From NCBI RefSeq assembly GCF_010093025.1, contig NZ_CP048114.1, positions 744,001 through 808,000 on the forward strand: DNA of 64,000 bases, read 5' to 3'. The position numbers and the translations under genes were made by a program. A model generated the notes under the pieces. It ran no database searches. It was not told where the DNA came from and was given only the letters and a program-made list of their open reading frames with translations. Positions within the stretch are counted from its first letter, which is position 1; each line of letters opens with the position of its first letter. Shown here piece after piece: positions 9,217 through 18,129 of this stretch. This DNA is from Edaphobacter sp. 12200R-103. Lineage in GTDB: Bacteria; Acidobacteriota; Terriglobia; Terriglobales; Acidobacteriaceae.

Positions 9217-9234
9217 CCCCATCGCCCGATGGGG
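9217..9234 (+). terminator. Short perfect hairpin after the Gfo/Idh/MocA gene
   Basis: CCCCATCG and CGATGGGG are perfect 8-base arms with two bases between them, 17 bases after the stop codon. There is no T-run, so this may be a processing or protective hairpin and not a true intrinsic terminator. Confidence 0.4.
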
Positions 9235-9276
9235 CGCCTCTTTCGAAAGGCAGAATTCCAAGGTTGCAGAATCACA

Positions 9277-9311
9277 TTCCTTCCCACTTCCTGAAACGGA
9301 GTGGGAAGGAA
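9277..9311. terminator. 11-bp hairpin in the convergent intergenic region
   Basis: TTCCTTCCCAC (9277-9287) and GTGGGAAGGAA (9301-9311) form a perfect 11-bp stem with a 13-base loop. It lies between convergent genes and could stop transcription from either side. Confidence 0.4.
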
Positions 9312-9366
9312 AAGATTGTGCAATGATGCCAGTATTATCTCGGGCGATTTCAGATTCAGACATGAC

Positions 9367-9401
9367 ATCTGTGGATACGCCTTAGCGGTATATCCACAGA
9401 T
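9367..9401. repeat. Inverted repeat containing two DnaA-box-like sequences
   Basis: ATCTGTGGATA (9367-9377) and TATCCACAGAT (9391-9401) are perfect 11-base arms around 13 bases. Each arm carries a sequence one base from the DnaA box TTATCCACA, in opposite orientation. It may simply be another hairpin; two boxes alone do not make an origin. Confidence 0.35.
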
Positions 9402-9417
9402 AGACCTGTTTCCGTGT

Positions 9418-9554
9418 GTGTCATCCTGAGCGGAGCGCGTCAGCGCGGAGTCGAAGGATCTGCGGTGCGGAATGGTTGGCGGGCCAGCAGACCGCAGATC
9501 CTTCGACTGCGCTTCCCGCGATAAGACCGCGCGAAGCTTCGCTCAGGATGACAC
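9418..9554. repeat. REP-like/MITE-like palindromic repeat element
   Basis: A 137-base element is bounded by GTGTCATCCTGAGCG and its exact reverse complement. It also contains a second inverted pair, GTCGAAGGATCTGCGGT (about 9450-9466) with ACCGCAGATCCTTCGAC (about 9491-9507). The same GTCATCCTGAG start occurs at 59167 and 60277, so this is a dispersed family, probably non-autonomous and mobilised by an enzyme encoded elsewhere. Confidence 0.7.
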
Positions 9555-9652
9555 CTTCCTGGAGAAGGCCAGAAGTGGGTGCTTCCCAATCGACTGCCAT
9601 CGTGCATTTTCGGGTGACCGTGATCGGATTCCAGGTATGTGTTGATATGCCG

Positions 9653-11779
9653 TTAGTGGCTGGCGACGGCAGGAGCAGGAATTCCCACCTCTGCCGCCGG
9701 TGGAATGGTTTGCGAGTTGGCCCATTGCCTCTGCGCTGTGCGCATACGGTCGATGCGTCCAAGCCACATCTGGATGGTGAAGTCGTATCGCTCCAGGTTA
9801 TTGCGCAGGAAGTAGGGCCTGTAGCTCTTGAGCCATGCCTGCTCGTAGAGGTCGCGCAACAGGGAGTAGTTGTTGCGAAGGTCCTGCAGCCGGCCATTGA
9901 CAGCGTTGATGGAATTCAGCTCGCGGGAGACCTCGCTGCGGTCGTCGGGATTTTTGGAGGTCTGAAGAGCGTAAGCATGCGCATAGCTGTCTGCAATCTC
10001 ATCGGAGATCTGAAACTTCAGGCCGATGAGGTCCATGCGGCGGGCGCCCAGTTCCAACACATCCAGAGCGTCGGTTTCGCGCAAGTGCGGATTGGCAGCG
10101 CGGGCCTCATAGACCAGGATCAGTGCGCGTTCGGCGTGCAGACGTAACGCAGAGAGGATCGGACGGATCTGGCCGGCGATCCTCTGACCGTCCGCATTCC
10201 ACGGATCCTGCCAGAAGACGAGGTCCTGTCCGTCGGTCTTATAGTCGGAGTCCTTGAGGAGCTGGTGGGCGGCCATCAGCTCTTTCTGAGCCTCGTCGAT
10301 CTTGCCGGTAGCATCACCGTGGAAGCTCTGGCCGAAGCTGGACTGGAAGCCGGAGATAGAAGCCTCGCCCTGGTGCCACGCAGCCTCGGCGCCAAAGAGG
10401 ACGCCGTACCAGTCGGCATTGGCGAGCGCCTCACCGTCGTCGTTCCAAATGGTGTTGAGCTGGCCCGTGGCCCCAAGACGCTGGCCGTCAGCCGTGAACC
10501 GCTGGATGTTGGCCAGTCCGTTGTTCCAGTTGGGATAGACGCGAGACCAGTTGTTGATGCCGGGAGCGACCCAGGTCTCGAAGCCTGCGTCGGTGAACGG
10601 CTTAATGTAAGGAACAAAGGTGGGATGGGGGGTGTACTCCCAGGGAACGGCGATGGTCGCCTTTTTAAAGGAATCGGGAAGCTGCTTGAGGAGTTGAGGC
10701 TCCTTATAGGCGATGTCGCCCCAGAAGAGAAGCTTGCGGTGGAGCGGCTGAAGGTCGGCTACGATCTTCTGAAGGAAATCGAGGTAGACCGTGCCGAGTC
10801 CTTTTGCGTCGACCTCGGCTTTGGTCTGTCCTTTGCCGAGTTCCACGGTCTCGTCGGCCCCGAGGTGAAGGAAGGGCCCGGGATAGACCTGGGCCAGCTC
10901 GTTGAACATGTCGTGTGTCAGCTTCTGGGCCTCCGGCTGGCCAGGGGCGAGAACCTGCCCATGGGGCGTCTCGGCGATGGGAGCGTACTTCTCCCAATTC
11001 AGCAGGTAATGGAGATGGCCGAAGGCCTCCTGCTCCGGAATGACAGTAATGTGGTACTTCGCGGCATATGCTACCAGCTCACGGGCCTGGTCCTGGGTCA
11101 GGGCTGCTCCAGGAGGCGCCATGAGGGGATGGCCGGTGTACTGCATGGTGTGCTCGAAGTACGGCGAATAGATGTTGACCTTGTACGCAGCCAGCAGACG
11201 GATCTGCTTCTTCTGAAATTCGAAGGTGGGAAAGGGGCCGCGAGAGAGGTCGTCGCTGAGTCCGCGGTACTGCATGGCCGGCCAGTCTCGGATGGTGGCA
11301 GTGTGGAGCGTGGCGTCCGGACCGTAACCGGTAATCAGCTGTTTGGTGGTTTGCAGTGCGTAGAAGATTCCCGAGCTGCTGGCCGCAGTTATGGCAAGCC
11401 CCTTCCCGTCGGGAATGATGGCGTAACCCTCTGCCTTCATTGGGGCAGGGAAGTCGGCCAGGGGCTTTTTGCCCGGGGTGGCATCGGTCAGGATGGACTT
11501 CGAGATCGGGGAACCGTAGCGCACGACAAGAATGTTGACCGGCGACGTGTTGCTGACGGCGATGCCCTGGGAGGCAATGTAACCCTTGAGATCGTCGATG
11601 GCGAAGGAATCTTCCGGCGAGCAGGGAGAGGCACAGGTGATCTGGATCCCCTGGGAGAGTGGCTGGACCGTTCCGGGCTGAGCTTCGCGTGGAACGGGGA
11701 TCAACTTTAGCGGTGACTGGGCCGCGACGGACACACTCAAGGCAGTGAACAGCAGGGGGAGAGCCGGAAAAAATCGCAT
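9653..11779 (-). CDS. Secreted GH20 beta-N-acetylhexosaminidase
   Basis: The 708-residue protein has a Sec signal peptide (cleavage near AAQ-SPLK, about 21), a GH20b-like N-terminal domain to about residue 160, and a (beta/alpha)8 catalytic domain with the family signature HLGADE. D309-E310 are the substrate-assisted catalytic pair. The last 200 or so residues are helical. GH20 enzymes remove terminal GlcNAc or GalNAc from chitin, glycans or cell-wall fragments. Its place near nagA and the NamZ fusion suggests it supplies GlcNAc in the periplasm. It is transcribed away from the porin gene that follows. Confidence 0.9.
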   Translation of the reverse strand: MRFFPALPLLFTALSVSVAAQSPLKLIPVPREAQPGTVQPLSQGIQITCASPCSPEDSFAIDDLKGYIASQGIAVSNTSPVNILVVRYGSPISKSILTDATPGKKPLADFPAPMKAEGYAIIPDGKGLAITAASSSGIFYALQTTKQLITGYGPDATLHTATIRDWPAMQYRGLSDDLSRGPFPTFEFQKKQIRLLAAYKVNIYSPYFEHTMQYTGHPLMAPPGAALTQDQARELVAYAAKYHITVIPEQEAFGHLHYLLNWEKYAPIAETPHGQVLAPGQPEAQKLTHDMFNELAQVYPGPFLHLGADETVELGKGQTKAEVDAKGLGTVYLDFLQKIVADLQPLHRKLLFWGDIAYKEPQLLKQLPDSFKKATIAVPWEYTPHPTFVPYIKPFTDAGFETWVAPGINNWSRVYPNWNNGLANIQRFTADGQRLGATGQLNTIWNDDGEALANADWYGVLFGAEAAWHQGEASISGFQSSFGQSFHGDATGKIDEAQKELMAAHQLLKDSDYKTDGQDLVFWQDPWNADGQRIAGQIRPILSALRLHAERALILVYEARAANPHLRETDALDVLELGARRMDLIGLKFQISDEIADSYAHAYALQTSKNPDDRSEVSRELNSINAVNGRLQDLRNNYSLLRDLYEQAWLKSYRPYFLRNNLERYDFTIQMWLGRIDRMRTAQRQWANSQTIPPAAEVGIPAPAVASH

Positions 11780-11903
11780 GCCGATAACGGTAAATCAGTT
11801 ATGGGATATGGGACAGCAGAGGAGGGTGGGCGAAGGTGCGAACATCGGCCTCCCTCATGCTCCCTTTCCTTGATTGATGCCTGTCTGCTCGTGTTAACAA
11901 ATC

Positions 11904-11924
11904 GTGAATTATTCCTGTATTCAC
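11904..11924. promoter_or_regulatory. Inverted repeat GTGAAT-N9-ATTCAC, candidate operator
   Basis: A perfect two-fold symmetric site lies in the divergent region between the GH20 gene and the porin gene, about 125 bases from each start. Its length and symmetry fit a dimeric regulator. No regulator gene is near. Confidence 0.35.
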
Positions 11925-12049
11925 ACTGCTCTGGAACGATGGCGATAACGGTAGCTGGAAAGAGCAGCGCAGTTACGAACCAAATCTTCAAAGAGTTCGG
12001 GCTCCCTATCTCTGTCATTTCCGCGACTGAAAAACATTTGCGAGGAACC

Positions 12050-13846
12050 ATGACGAACCAACTGCGAGCTGCCCTTGCGGCGGTGCTGGTCCTGAGTACA
12101 GCATCGGTGCAGGCGCAAACGGGACCTTCTGCCAGGACGACAAAACGGGCAGTTCGAAAGAAGTCGGAGAGCAGTCTGGAGCGGACTCTGCGTGAGCTTC
12201 GTGAACAGATGCAGGCTCAGCAGCAACAGATCGATGACCTGAAGCGCCAGCTGCAGGATAAGGATGAGAAGCTGACCTCAACATCGCAGGACGCACAGGC
12301 GGCGAGTGCCTCTGCCAGTGCGGCAGCAACGCAGGCCCAGCAGGCGCTCACGGCAATCCAGTCCAATCATGAGGAGATGCAGACGCTCTCGAGTTCGGTT
12401 TCGGACCTGAAGATCGCAAGCGTGGGGATGGCCCAGACGCTTAGCGATACAAAGAGAGACATCTCGACGGCATTGGAGTCGCCGTTGACAATCCATTACA
12501 AGGGCGTACGAATTACGCCGATTGCGTACTTTGCATTTGAAACGGTCGATCGGTCGAAGTCGATTAATTCCGACATCAACACACCGTTCAATTCCACTCC
12601 TTACAGTGGTGCGGCAGAGGCGAACACGAGCGAGCTGAACTTCTCCGGCCGCCAGAGCCGTGTGGGCGCATTGTTCGAGGGCAACACGGGATCCCTTAAG
12701 CTATCGGGATATGTCGAGGCGGACTTCCTGTCCGCCGGCGCAACTTCGAACGAGAATCAGAGCAACAGCTATACGCTTCGTCAACGGCAGATCTGGGGAC
12801 AGGCTGCTACACAGGGTGGCTTCGCTGTGACCGGCGGTCAGATGTGGTCGCTTGTAACGGAGACGAAGAAGAGCACGGATAATCGGACGGAGAATACGCC
12901 GATGAACGTCGACGCACAGTATAACGTCGGTTTCAGCTGGTCCCGTCAGGCAGCAATCCGTTTCCAGAAGAGGTTTGCGAATAATCTCACTCTGGCCGGA
13001 TCTTTGGAAGAGGCGCAGAACATCTTTTCAGCGACGAATGCTAACCAGAATTTCTTCTTCGGATCGGCTGGCGTGGGTGGCGGACTTTTCAATGCGGGTG
13101 CAAACTATTCCAACAACGTGGCTCCTGATTTGATTGTTAAGGCTACCTATGACGGTTTTCACGGCCATTATGAGGCCGGCGGACTGGTTCGATGGTTCCG
13201 TGACCGTTACTATCCGATTGGACCGGATGGGAAGGTACAGGCGGCAGGAGCTCAGAATGACACCAAGACCGCAGGTGGATTCTTTGTGAACGGGCGCGTC
13301 GCGGCAACCAAATATGCCGATATTGGCGCTCACTTCCTGGGCGGGACGGGCGTAGGCCGTTATGGCAGCTCAACCCTTCCGGATACGACAATTCATCCGG
13401 ATGGAACGCTGGCCCCCATCAAGAATTATCAGGGCCTGTTCTCAGTAGAGCTGCATCCAACCAAGAAGTTGGACCTCTTTGGCTACTACGGTGGAGAGTA
13501 TGCGCAGCGTACCTACTACATGAGCACACTGCCGGGCTCTGAAGGTAAGTTGATCGGCTATGCTCCCCCGACCTCGTCGAATATGGGCTGCAGTGTCGAG
13601 ACGATTCCGACGGGAACAAGTGGATACAACCCCGGAGCCCCGGCCAACTGCCTGGGGGCGACGCGACTCGTGAGCGAAGCCACAGGCGGACTCACCTTCC
13701 GCGTATACAACAGCCCGCAGTACGGACGGCTACAGTATCAGTTCCAGTACAGCTATTTGCAGCGTACAGCGTGGACCGGCGTCGGAGGAGCTCCGAAGGC
13801 TGACAACAATATGTTCTTCACTGGAATGCGTTACTACATTCCATAA
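12050..13846 (+). CDS. Outer-membrane porin with N-terminal coiled coil (DcaP-like)
   Basis: The protein (598 residues from the ATG at 12050, preceded by GAGGAACC) has a signal peptide ending near VQAQ. A Gln/Lys/Glu-rich coiled coil follows at about residues 40-145, then a long region rich in alternating aromatic and small residues ending in GMRYYIP, the usual close of a beta-barrel. This matches trimeric porins whose periplasmic coiled coil spans toward peptidoglycan. Likely role: diffusion of small substrates across the outer membrane. The frame stays open upstream to 11801, but that part has no signal peptide and is a poor start. Confidence 0.78.
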   Translation: MTNQLRAALAAVLVLSTASVQAQTGPSARTTKRAVRKKSESSLERTLRELREQMQAQQQQIDDLKRQLQDKDEKLTSTSQDAQAASASASAAATQAQQALTAIQSNHEEMQTLSSSVSDLKIASVGMAQTLSDTKRDISTALESPLTIHYKGVRITPIAYFAFETVDRSKSINSDINTPFNSTPYSGAAEANTSELNFSGRQSRVGALFEGNTGSLKLSGYVEADFLSAGATSNENQSNSYTLRQRQIWGQAATQGGFAVTGGQMWSLVTETKKSTDNRTENTPMNVDAQYNVGFSWSRQAAIRFQKRFANNLTLAGSLEEAQNIFSATNANQNFFFGSAGVGGGLFNAGANYSNNVAPDLIVKATYDGFHGHYEAGGLVRWFRDRYYPIGPDGKVQAAGAQNDTKTAGGFFVNGRVAATKYADIGAHFLGGTGVGRYGSSTLPDTTIHPDGTLAPIKNYQGLFSVELHPTKKLDLFGYYGGEYAQRTYYMSTLPGSEGKLIGYAPPTSSNMGCSVETIPTGTSGYNPGAPANCLGATRLVSEATGGLTFRVYNSPQYGRLQYQFQYSYLQRTAWTGVGGAPKADNNMFFTGMRYYIP

Positions 13847-13866
13847 CCTGAGAGAAGCGGGTAGAT

Positions 13867-13901
13867 GGGAAGAGGGCGTCCCAACGGGACGCCCTCTTCC
13901 C
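13867..13901 (+). terminator. Strong hairpin terminator after the porin gene
   Basis: Perfect 16-bp arms (13867-13882 and 13886-13901, GC-rich) surround the triloop AAC, 20 bases after the porin stop. The following ATTAAGTAA is only weakly T-rich. Confidence 0.7.
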
Positions 13902-13950
13902 ATTAAGTAAGCTGCATAAGTTGCAGCCCCTATTCGATTTCAGTCTCAAT

Positions 13951-13960
13951 TGGTCGACCA
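13951..13960. promoter_or_regulatory. Palindrome TGGTCGACCA, candidate operator of uxaC
   Basis: This 10-base perfect palindrome lies about 120 bases upstream of uxaC. TGGT...ACCA half-sites are usual for FadR-type GntR regulators such as UxuR/ExuR, which control uronate genes in other bacteria. The match is short and no regulator gene is in the window. Confidence 0.35.
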
Positions 13961-14079
13961 CTTCCAGGCATTTTTGGTAGGCTTCTGGTTGCTGAGATTT
14001 GAGACCGAAACGTGACTGCGGCCGGTCGCGGTATAACGAGCTTAATGGTTGGTTTAGAAGAAGTTTTGAGGTGTTTTGA

Positions 14080-15477
14080 ATGCTTGACTCTATGCGGTTA
14101 TTTCCCCCCGAGCCTGCAGCGCGAAACGTAGCAGAGCGGTTATATGAGACGGTACGCGATCTGCCGATCCTTTCTCCCCACGGGCATACGGATCCGGCCT
14201 GGTTTGCGAAGAATGAGCCATTTCCGAATCCGGCTGCCTTGTTTATCCAGCCGGATCATTACATCTTTCGCATGTTGTACTCCCAGGGAATTTCGCTGGA
14301 GTCGTTGGGGATTCCACAGGTGGACGGAAAGCAGAAGGCGGACCCGCGAGAGGTGTGGCGGATCTTCGCAAAGAACTACTATCTGTTCCGCGGGACACCG
14401 ACGCGACTCTGGCTGGATTATTCGTTCAGTACGCTGTTTGACCTGAAGGAACGGTTGAATGCAGACAACGCGGACGAGTATTACGAAACGATCTCCAAGG
14501 CGCTGGACACACCTGCGTTCCGGCCGCGCGCTCTGTTCGAAAAATTCCGGATCGAGGTGCTTTCGACGACGGATTCGCCGCTGGATACGCTCGAATACCA
14601 TAAGGCGATTCGCGAGTCGGGATGGAACGGCAGGGTGTTGCCGACCTTCCGTCCTGATGGAGTGGTCGATGCGGAGTACCTGGGCTTTGTCGAGAATATT
14701 GAGAAGCTGGGTGCTATTGCGGGCGAAAATATCGGGACCTTCAAGGGCTACCTGAACGCGCTTAGAAACCGTCGCGCCTTCTTTAAATCGATGGGAGCTA
14801 CGGCGACTGATCACGGTCACCTGACGGCGAGAACGGCTGATCTGGACAATGCTGCTGCAGAATCGCTGTATCAGAAGGTTCTGTCGGGCAAGTCGACGCC
14901 CGAGGAGCAGCAACTCTTCCAGGCGCAGATGCTGACGGAGATGGCGGGTATGTCGGTGGAGGATGGGCTGACCATGCAGCTTCATCCGGGAAGCTTCCGA
15001 AACCACAACAAGCTGGTTTATGAGAAGTTCGGGCGTGATAAGGGAGCGGATATTCCTTCTCCTACGGAATACGTTCGCAGTCTGAAGCCGCTGCTGGATA
15101 AGTATGGCAACGATTCAAGGCTGACCTTCATCCTGTTTACGCTGGACGAGTCTACTTTTTCGCGCGAACTGGCTCCGCTTGCTGGGCACTATCCAGCCCT
15201 GAAGCTGGGGCCGCCGTGGTGGTTCCATGATTCGCCAGAGGGTATGATGCGGTTCCGAGAACTGGCAACGGAGACGGCCGGCTTCTACAATACGGTCGGT
15301 TTCAACGACGATACCCGTGCGTTTCTCTCGATCCCATCGCGACACGATGTCGCGCGCAGGATCGATTGCGCGTTCCTGGGGAGGCTGGTGGCGGAGCATC
15401 GGCTGGATGAAGATGAGGCTTTTGAGGTGGTGAAAGACCTGACCGTGAACCTGGTTAAGAAGGCTTACAAACTTTAG
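14080..15477 (+). CDS. uxaC: Glucuronate/galacturonate isomerase
   Basis: At 465 residues this has the expected length of UxaC, which turns D-glucuronate into D-fructuronate or D-galacturonate into D-tagaturonate in the cytoplasm. It shows the N-terminal metal-binding SPHGHTDP motif (33-40), later LSTTDSP, and the C-terminal GFNDDTRAFLSIPSRHD stretch typical of the family. It stands alone between two strong terminators. With the oligogalacturonate lyase at 30-31 kb it supports pectin or uronate use, although the remaining uronate genes (uxaB, uxaA, kdgK) are not in the window. Confidence 0.95.
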   Translation: MLDSMRLFPPEPAARNVAERLYETVRDLPILSPHGHTDPAWFAKNEPFPNPAALFIQPDHYIFRMLYSQGISLESLGIPQVDGKQKADPREVWRIFAKNYYLFRGTPTRLWLDYSFSTLFDLKERLNADNADEYYETISKALDTPAFRPRALFEKFRIEVLSTTDSPLDTLEYHKAIRESGWNGRVLPTFRPDGVVDAEYLGFVENIEKLGAIAGENIGTFKGYLNALRNRRAFFKSMGATATDHGHLTARTADLDNAAAESLYQKVLSGKSTPEEQQLFQAQMLTEMAGMSVEDGLTMQLHPGSFRNHNKLVYEKFGRDKGADIPSPTEYVRSLKPLLDKYGNDSRLTFILFTLDESTFSRELAPLAGHYPALKLGPPWWFHDSPEGMMRFRELATETAGFYNTVGFNDDTRAFLSIPSRHDVARRIDCAFLGRLVAEHRLDEDEAFEVVKDLTVNLVKKAYKL

Positions 15478-15495
15478 CCAGACAAATAGATGAAG

Positions 15496-15533
15496 CAAAC
15501 AAAGAGCCCGGCTTCCTCCGGGCTCTTTGTTTG
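15496..15533 (+). terminator. Intrinsic terminator after uxaC
   Basis: A perfect 16-bp stem (15496-15511 with 15518-15533) surrounds a six-base loop. The 3' arm ends CTCTTTGTTTG, giving a T-rich tail in RNA. Confidence 0.85.
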
Positions 15534-15654
15534 CGGGGCATGGGTTTGCACGACCGCTGTTAGGGAAGAACGATTTGCCTTTGACCGCGATAGCGGCTTT
15601 TGCTATAACAATGAAAGCGCAGCGCGTTGGTCTGACGACGTGCTCCACAGACAC

Positions 15655-15729
<75 letters not shown>

Positions 15730-15993
15730 TCGCCTCATATTTTGTAATAACTTAGGCGAACGTTGGAAGAGAATATACCCAATAATCAAAGTCACTTCTT
15801 TTCAGCTCGCCTTTGCGAGTTATAGACCCCACCCCGAGCTTCAGGCACAGGGAGGCTCCTCTGTCCACCCCGGTCGAGATATGAAGTTGGGGTATACCCC
15901 AATAACGTGGTTGCTCATCGCATTTGAAACAACTTATATGCGGGACATGCCATGCTAAAGTTCGGCAAGAGCTATCATTGGTTTTCAAGACAG

Positions 15994-16550
15994 ATGACAT
16001 CGCTCGACTGGCTTTCCAAAAACAAGGAATGGTCTTTCAGCAGTTGGAGCTTCTGTCCTAGCTGCAATAACGGCTGCATCCCCCACTAAATCGAAAGATG
16101 ATGCAAAACAAGAAGCCGTGATAACGCAGGCTCCCACCATCACTCAAGCACCGGTGGTCAAACGTTGTCACACCCTCAGCCGCCAGCGAACCTCTTCCAG
16201 TCAATCCGCAGCAACGACGACCACCCCTATTCGGACTGAACCCGGTCATCGCCGCAAGGAATGTTGGATTCATCCACCCTGATCTATCGGAGGAGGGTAC
16301 GGCTGGAGTCTGCATCGCGCGTTTTAGGCTTCAAGGCGATCAGCAAGGCTCGATGCAAGAACGCTTTGAAGCTTCGATTGACTTTGTTGAACATCTGGCG
16401 GCAAGTGGGATGCCGTATGAGGTTCGAGCAGGGCACATAAACCCGAGGGTAATGGCTCCCGTCGAAACCCTTTGTTTCGATGCATTGGGCTTGAGCTGTT
16501 CGCTGTCGATGGCGATGAATCCTCTCTCGAAGAGGCAGATCTGCATCTGA
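15994..16550 (+). pseudogene. Decayed gene for a membrane-anchored protein (two frameshifts)
   Basis: Reading on the plus strand in three successive frames gives one coherent protein. The ATG at 15994 opens DWLSKNKEWSFS, a common start of single-helix membrane-anchored proteins. A +1 shift near 16040 leads into the hydrophobic GASVLAAITAAS and a Lys/Gln/Pro-rich linker. A second shift near 16165 leads into NPVIAARNVGFIHPDLSEEG and on to a TGA at 16548. No single frame is intact, so I read it as a relic. The domain after the linker is not one I recognise. It occupies most of the roughly 900-base stretch after tRNA-Asn; I see nothing else convincing there. Confidence 0.4.
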
Positions 16551-16655
16551 ATCAAATAGCTGCGGGACACCATTACAAGTAGCTGGCATGATGGTGCAGA
16601 TACGCGACATGCAAGGAGGAAAGGGCCGAAAGCGATTGCGTTGGAGCCAATCGAA

Positions 16656-18059
16656 ATGATCTTCAGCGACAGAACGGATGCCGGTCAGAAACTCGCAAGG
16701 AAATTGCTGCGATATTCCGGGAGGCAGGATGCGGTCGTTCTGGGAATCCCGCGAGGGGGTGTTCCTGTTGCGTTTGAGATCGCAGAGGCTCTGCATCTGC
16801 CGCTGGACGTTTTTCTTTCAAGGAAGCTGAGTGTTCCCGGCCATGAGGAGCTTGCATTTGGCGCCATTTCTGCGGGCGAGGGGCGTTTTCTCGATCAGCA
16901 TATTGTGCAGACCATGGGAATTACGCAGGAGCAGATTGAAAGCATTACGCAGGACACGAGAAAGAAATTGGAGGAGCGTGCTCAGCTGTACCGGCCCAGC
17001 CAGCCGGAGCGCGCGGTGGCTGGGCAGGTTGTCATCCTTGTCGATGATGGTATTGCGACGGGTGCAAGTATCTATGCTGCAGTCCAGGCACTCCGCCAGA
17101 TGAACCCAAAAGAGATCGTCATTGCCGCCCCGGTAGCTCCGGCTACAACTGTGAACTGGCTTCGAGGAGTTGTGAATGATGTTGCAGTTCTTTATGCTCC
17201 CAGTGACTTCTATGCTGTCGGTCAGTTCTATCGCGATTTTCCTCAGACCTCCGACGAGGAAGTAATAAGCCTGTTGCATCGCGCGGAGCAGATAGAAGTG
17301 GCAGCAGGGAAAGCTCCAGAGAATCACCCTGAGAAGGCTCGATTGCTTGCCGAGAACGACGAAGAGATTCGCATCAGGGCGGGCGATGTAGTGCTTGAGG
17401 GAATCCTGAATATTCCGGAGAATGCGCAGGGCATCGTGCTATTTGCTCATGGAAGCGGAAGCAGTCGGCATAGCCCACGAAATCGCTTTGTGGCCGGGGA
17501 ACTGCAGTCCAGGAGATTGGCGACCCTGCTGTTTGACATGCTGACACCCGAGGAAGAGATGGTGGATCGCAAGACGGCAGAACTGCGATTCGATATCCCA
17601 CGGCTGGCGAAACGTCTGATCGAAGTGACTCGATGGATTGCTCAGAATCCGCAGTCGCGAAATCTGACAATCGGCTACTTCGGAGCGAGCACGGGTGCCG
17701 CTGCGGCGCTTATAGCTGCAGCGCGACTGCCGGGCATTGTGGCTGCGGTGGTGTCGCGCGGCGGCCGCCCTGATCTTGCAGGAGAGGATCTCAGTAGCGT
17801 TCGCGCGGCGACGTTACTGATTGTGGGCGAGCGGGACGAGGCGGTGATCCAGAGGAACCATCAGGCACTGGATCAGTTGGGATGTGAAAACAAGCGTATG
17901 GTTCTGGTGCCTGGGGCGACCCACCTGTTTGAAGAGCCAGGCGCCTTGGAGCAGGTTTCAACCGCTGCTGCAGAGTGGCTGGTGCGTTTTCTGAGGCCGA
18001 AAAGCAGCTTTACGGGACGCATCATTGAGCCAGAGCAGGGAGCGATAGAAGAAATGTAG
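16656..18059 (+). CDS. Phosphoribosyltransferase-alpha/beta hydrolase fusion
   Basis: The N-terminal 210 residues are a type I phosphoribosyltransferase fold with LGIPRGGVP and the PRPP loop VDDGIATG (about 130-136). The C-terminal part from about residue 230 is a dienelactone-hydrolase-like alpha/beta hydrolase with FAHGSGSS (oxyanion), nucleophile S345 in GASTG and a likely catalytic His in GATHLFEE. Stand-alone relatives of both halves are common, and fused forms occur in many soil bacteria without a settled function. Start choice is uncertain: a TTG at 16641 and this ATG share the frame, while the strong AAGGAGG at 16613-16619 lies too far upstream of either. It is convergent with the regulator gene that follows. 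Confidence 0.78.
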   Translation: MIFSDRTDAGQKLARKLLRYSGRQDAVVLGIPRGGVPVAFEIAEALHLPLDVFLSRKLSVPGHEELAFGAISAGEGRFLDQHIVQTMGITQEQIESITQDTRKKLEERAQLYRPSQPERAVAGQVVILVDDGIATGASIYAAVQALRQMNPKEIVIAAPVAPATTVNWLRGVVNDVAVLYAPSDFYAVGQFYRDFPQTSDEEVISLLHRAEQIEVAAGKAPENHPEKARLLAENDEEIRIRAGDVVLEGILNIPENAQGIVLFAHGSGSSRHSPRNRFVAGELQSRRLATLLFDMLTPEEEMVDRKTAELRFDIPRLAKRLIEVTRWIAQNPQSRNLTIGYFGASTGAAAALIAAARLPGIVAAVVSRGGRPDLAGEDLSSVRAATLLIVGERDEAVIQRNHQALDQLGCENKRMVLVPGATHLFEEPGALEQVSTAAAEWLVRFLRPKSSFTGRIIEPEQGAIEEM

Positions 18060-18129
18060 CAGACAATTTGAAGCGACTCTGTGATCCGACCCACACGGTG
18101 AAGTTGCTTGTAACCGGGGCGAACCAGAT

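Noticed and set aside
9367..9401. Replication origin
   Set aside because: Only two imperfect DnaA-like boxes, with no AT-rich unwinding region, no dnaA/dnaN nearby and a convergent intergenic setting.
15752..16000. Small minus-strand ORF of 82 codons after tRNA-Asn
   Set aside because: No ribosome site, no recognisable motif and overlap with the start of the proposed pseudogene; not enough to call a gene.
16340..16573. Minus-strand ORF with a weak resemblance to an IS1182-type transposase segment (GFIAIDSEQLKPNASKQ)
   Set aside because: The match is limited to about 20 residues, no further transposase motifs or terminal repeats are seen, and the plus strand gives a longer coherent (though frameshifted) protein.
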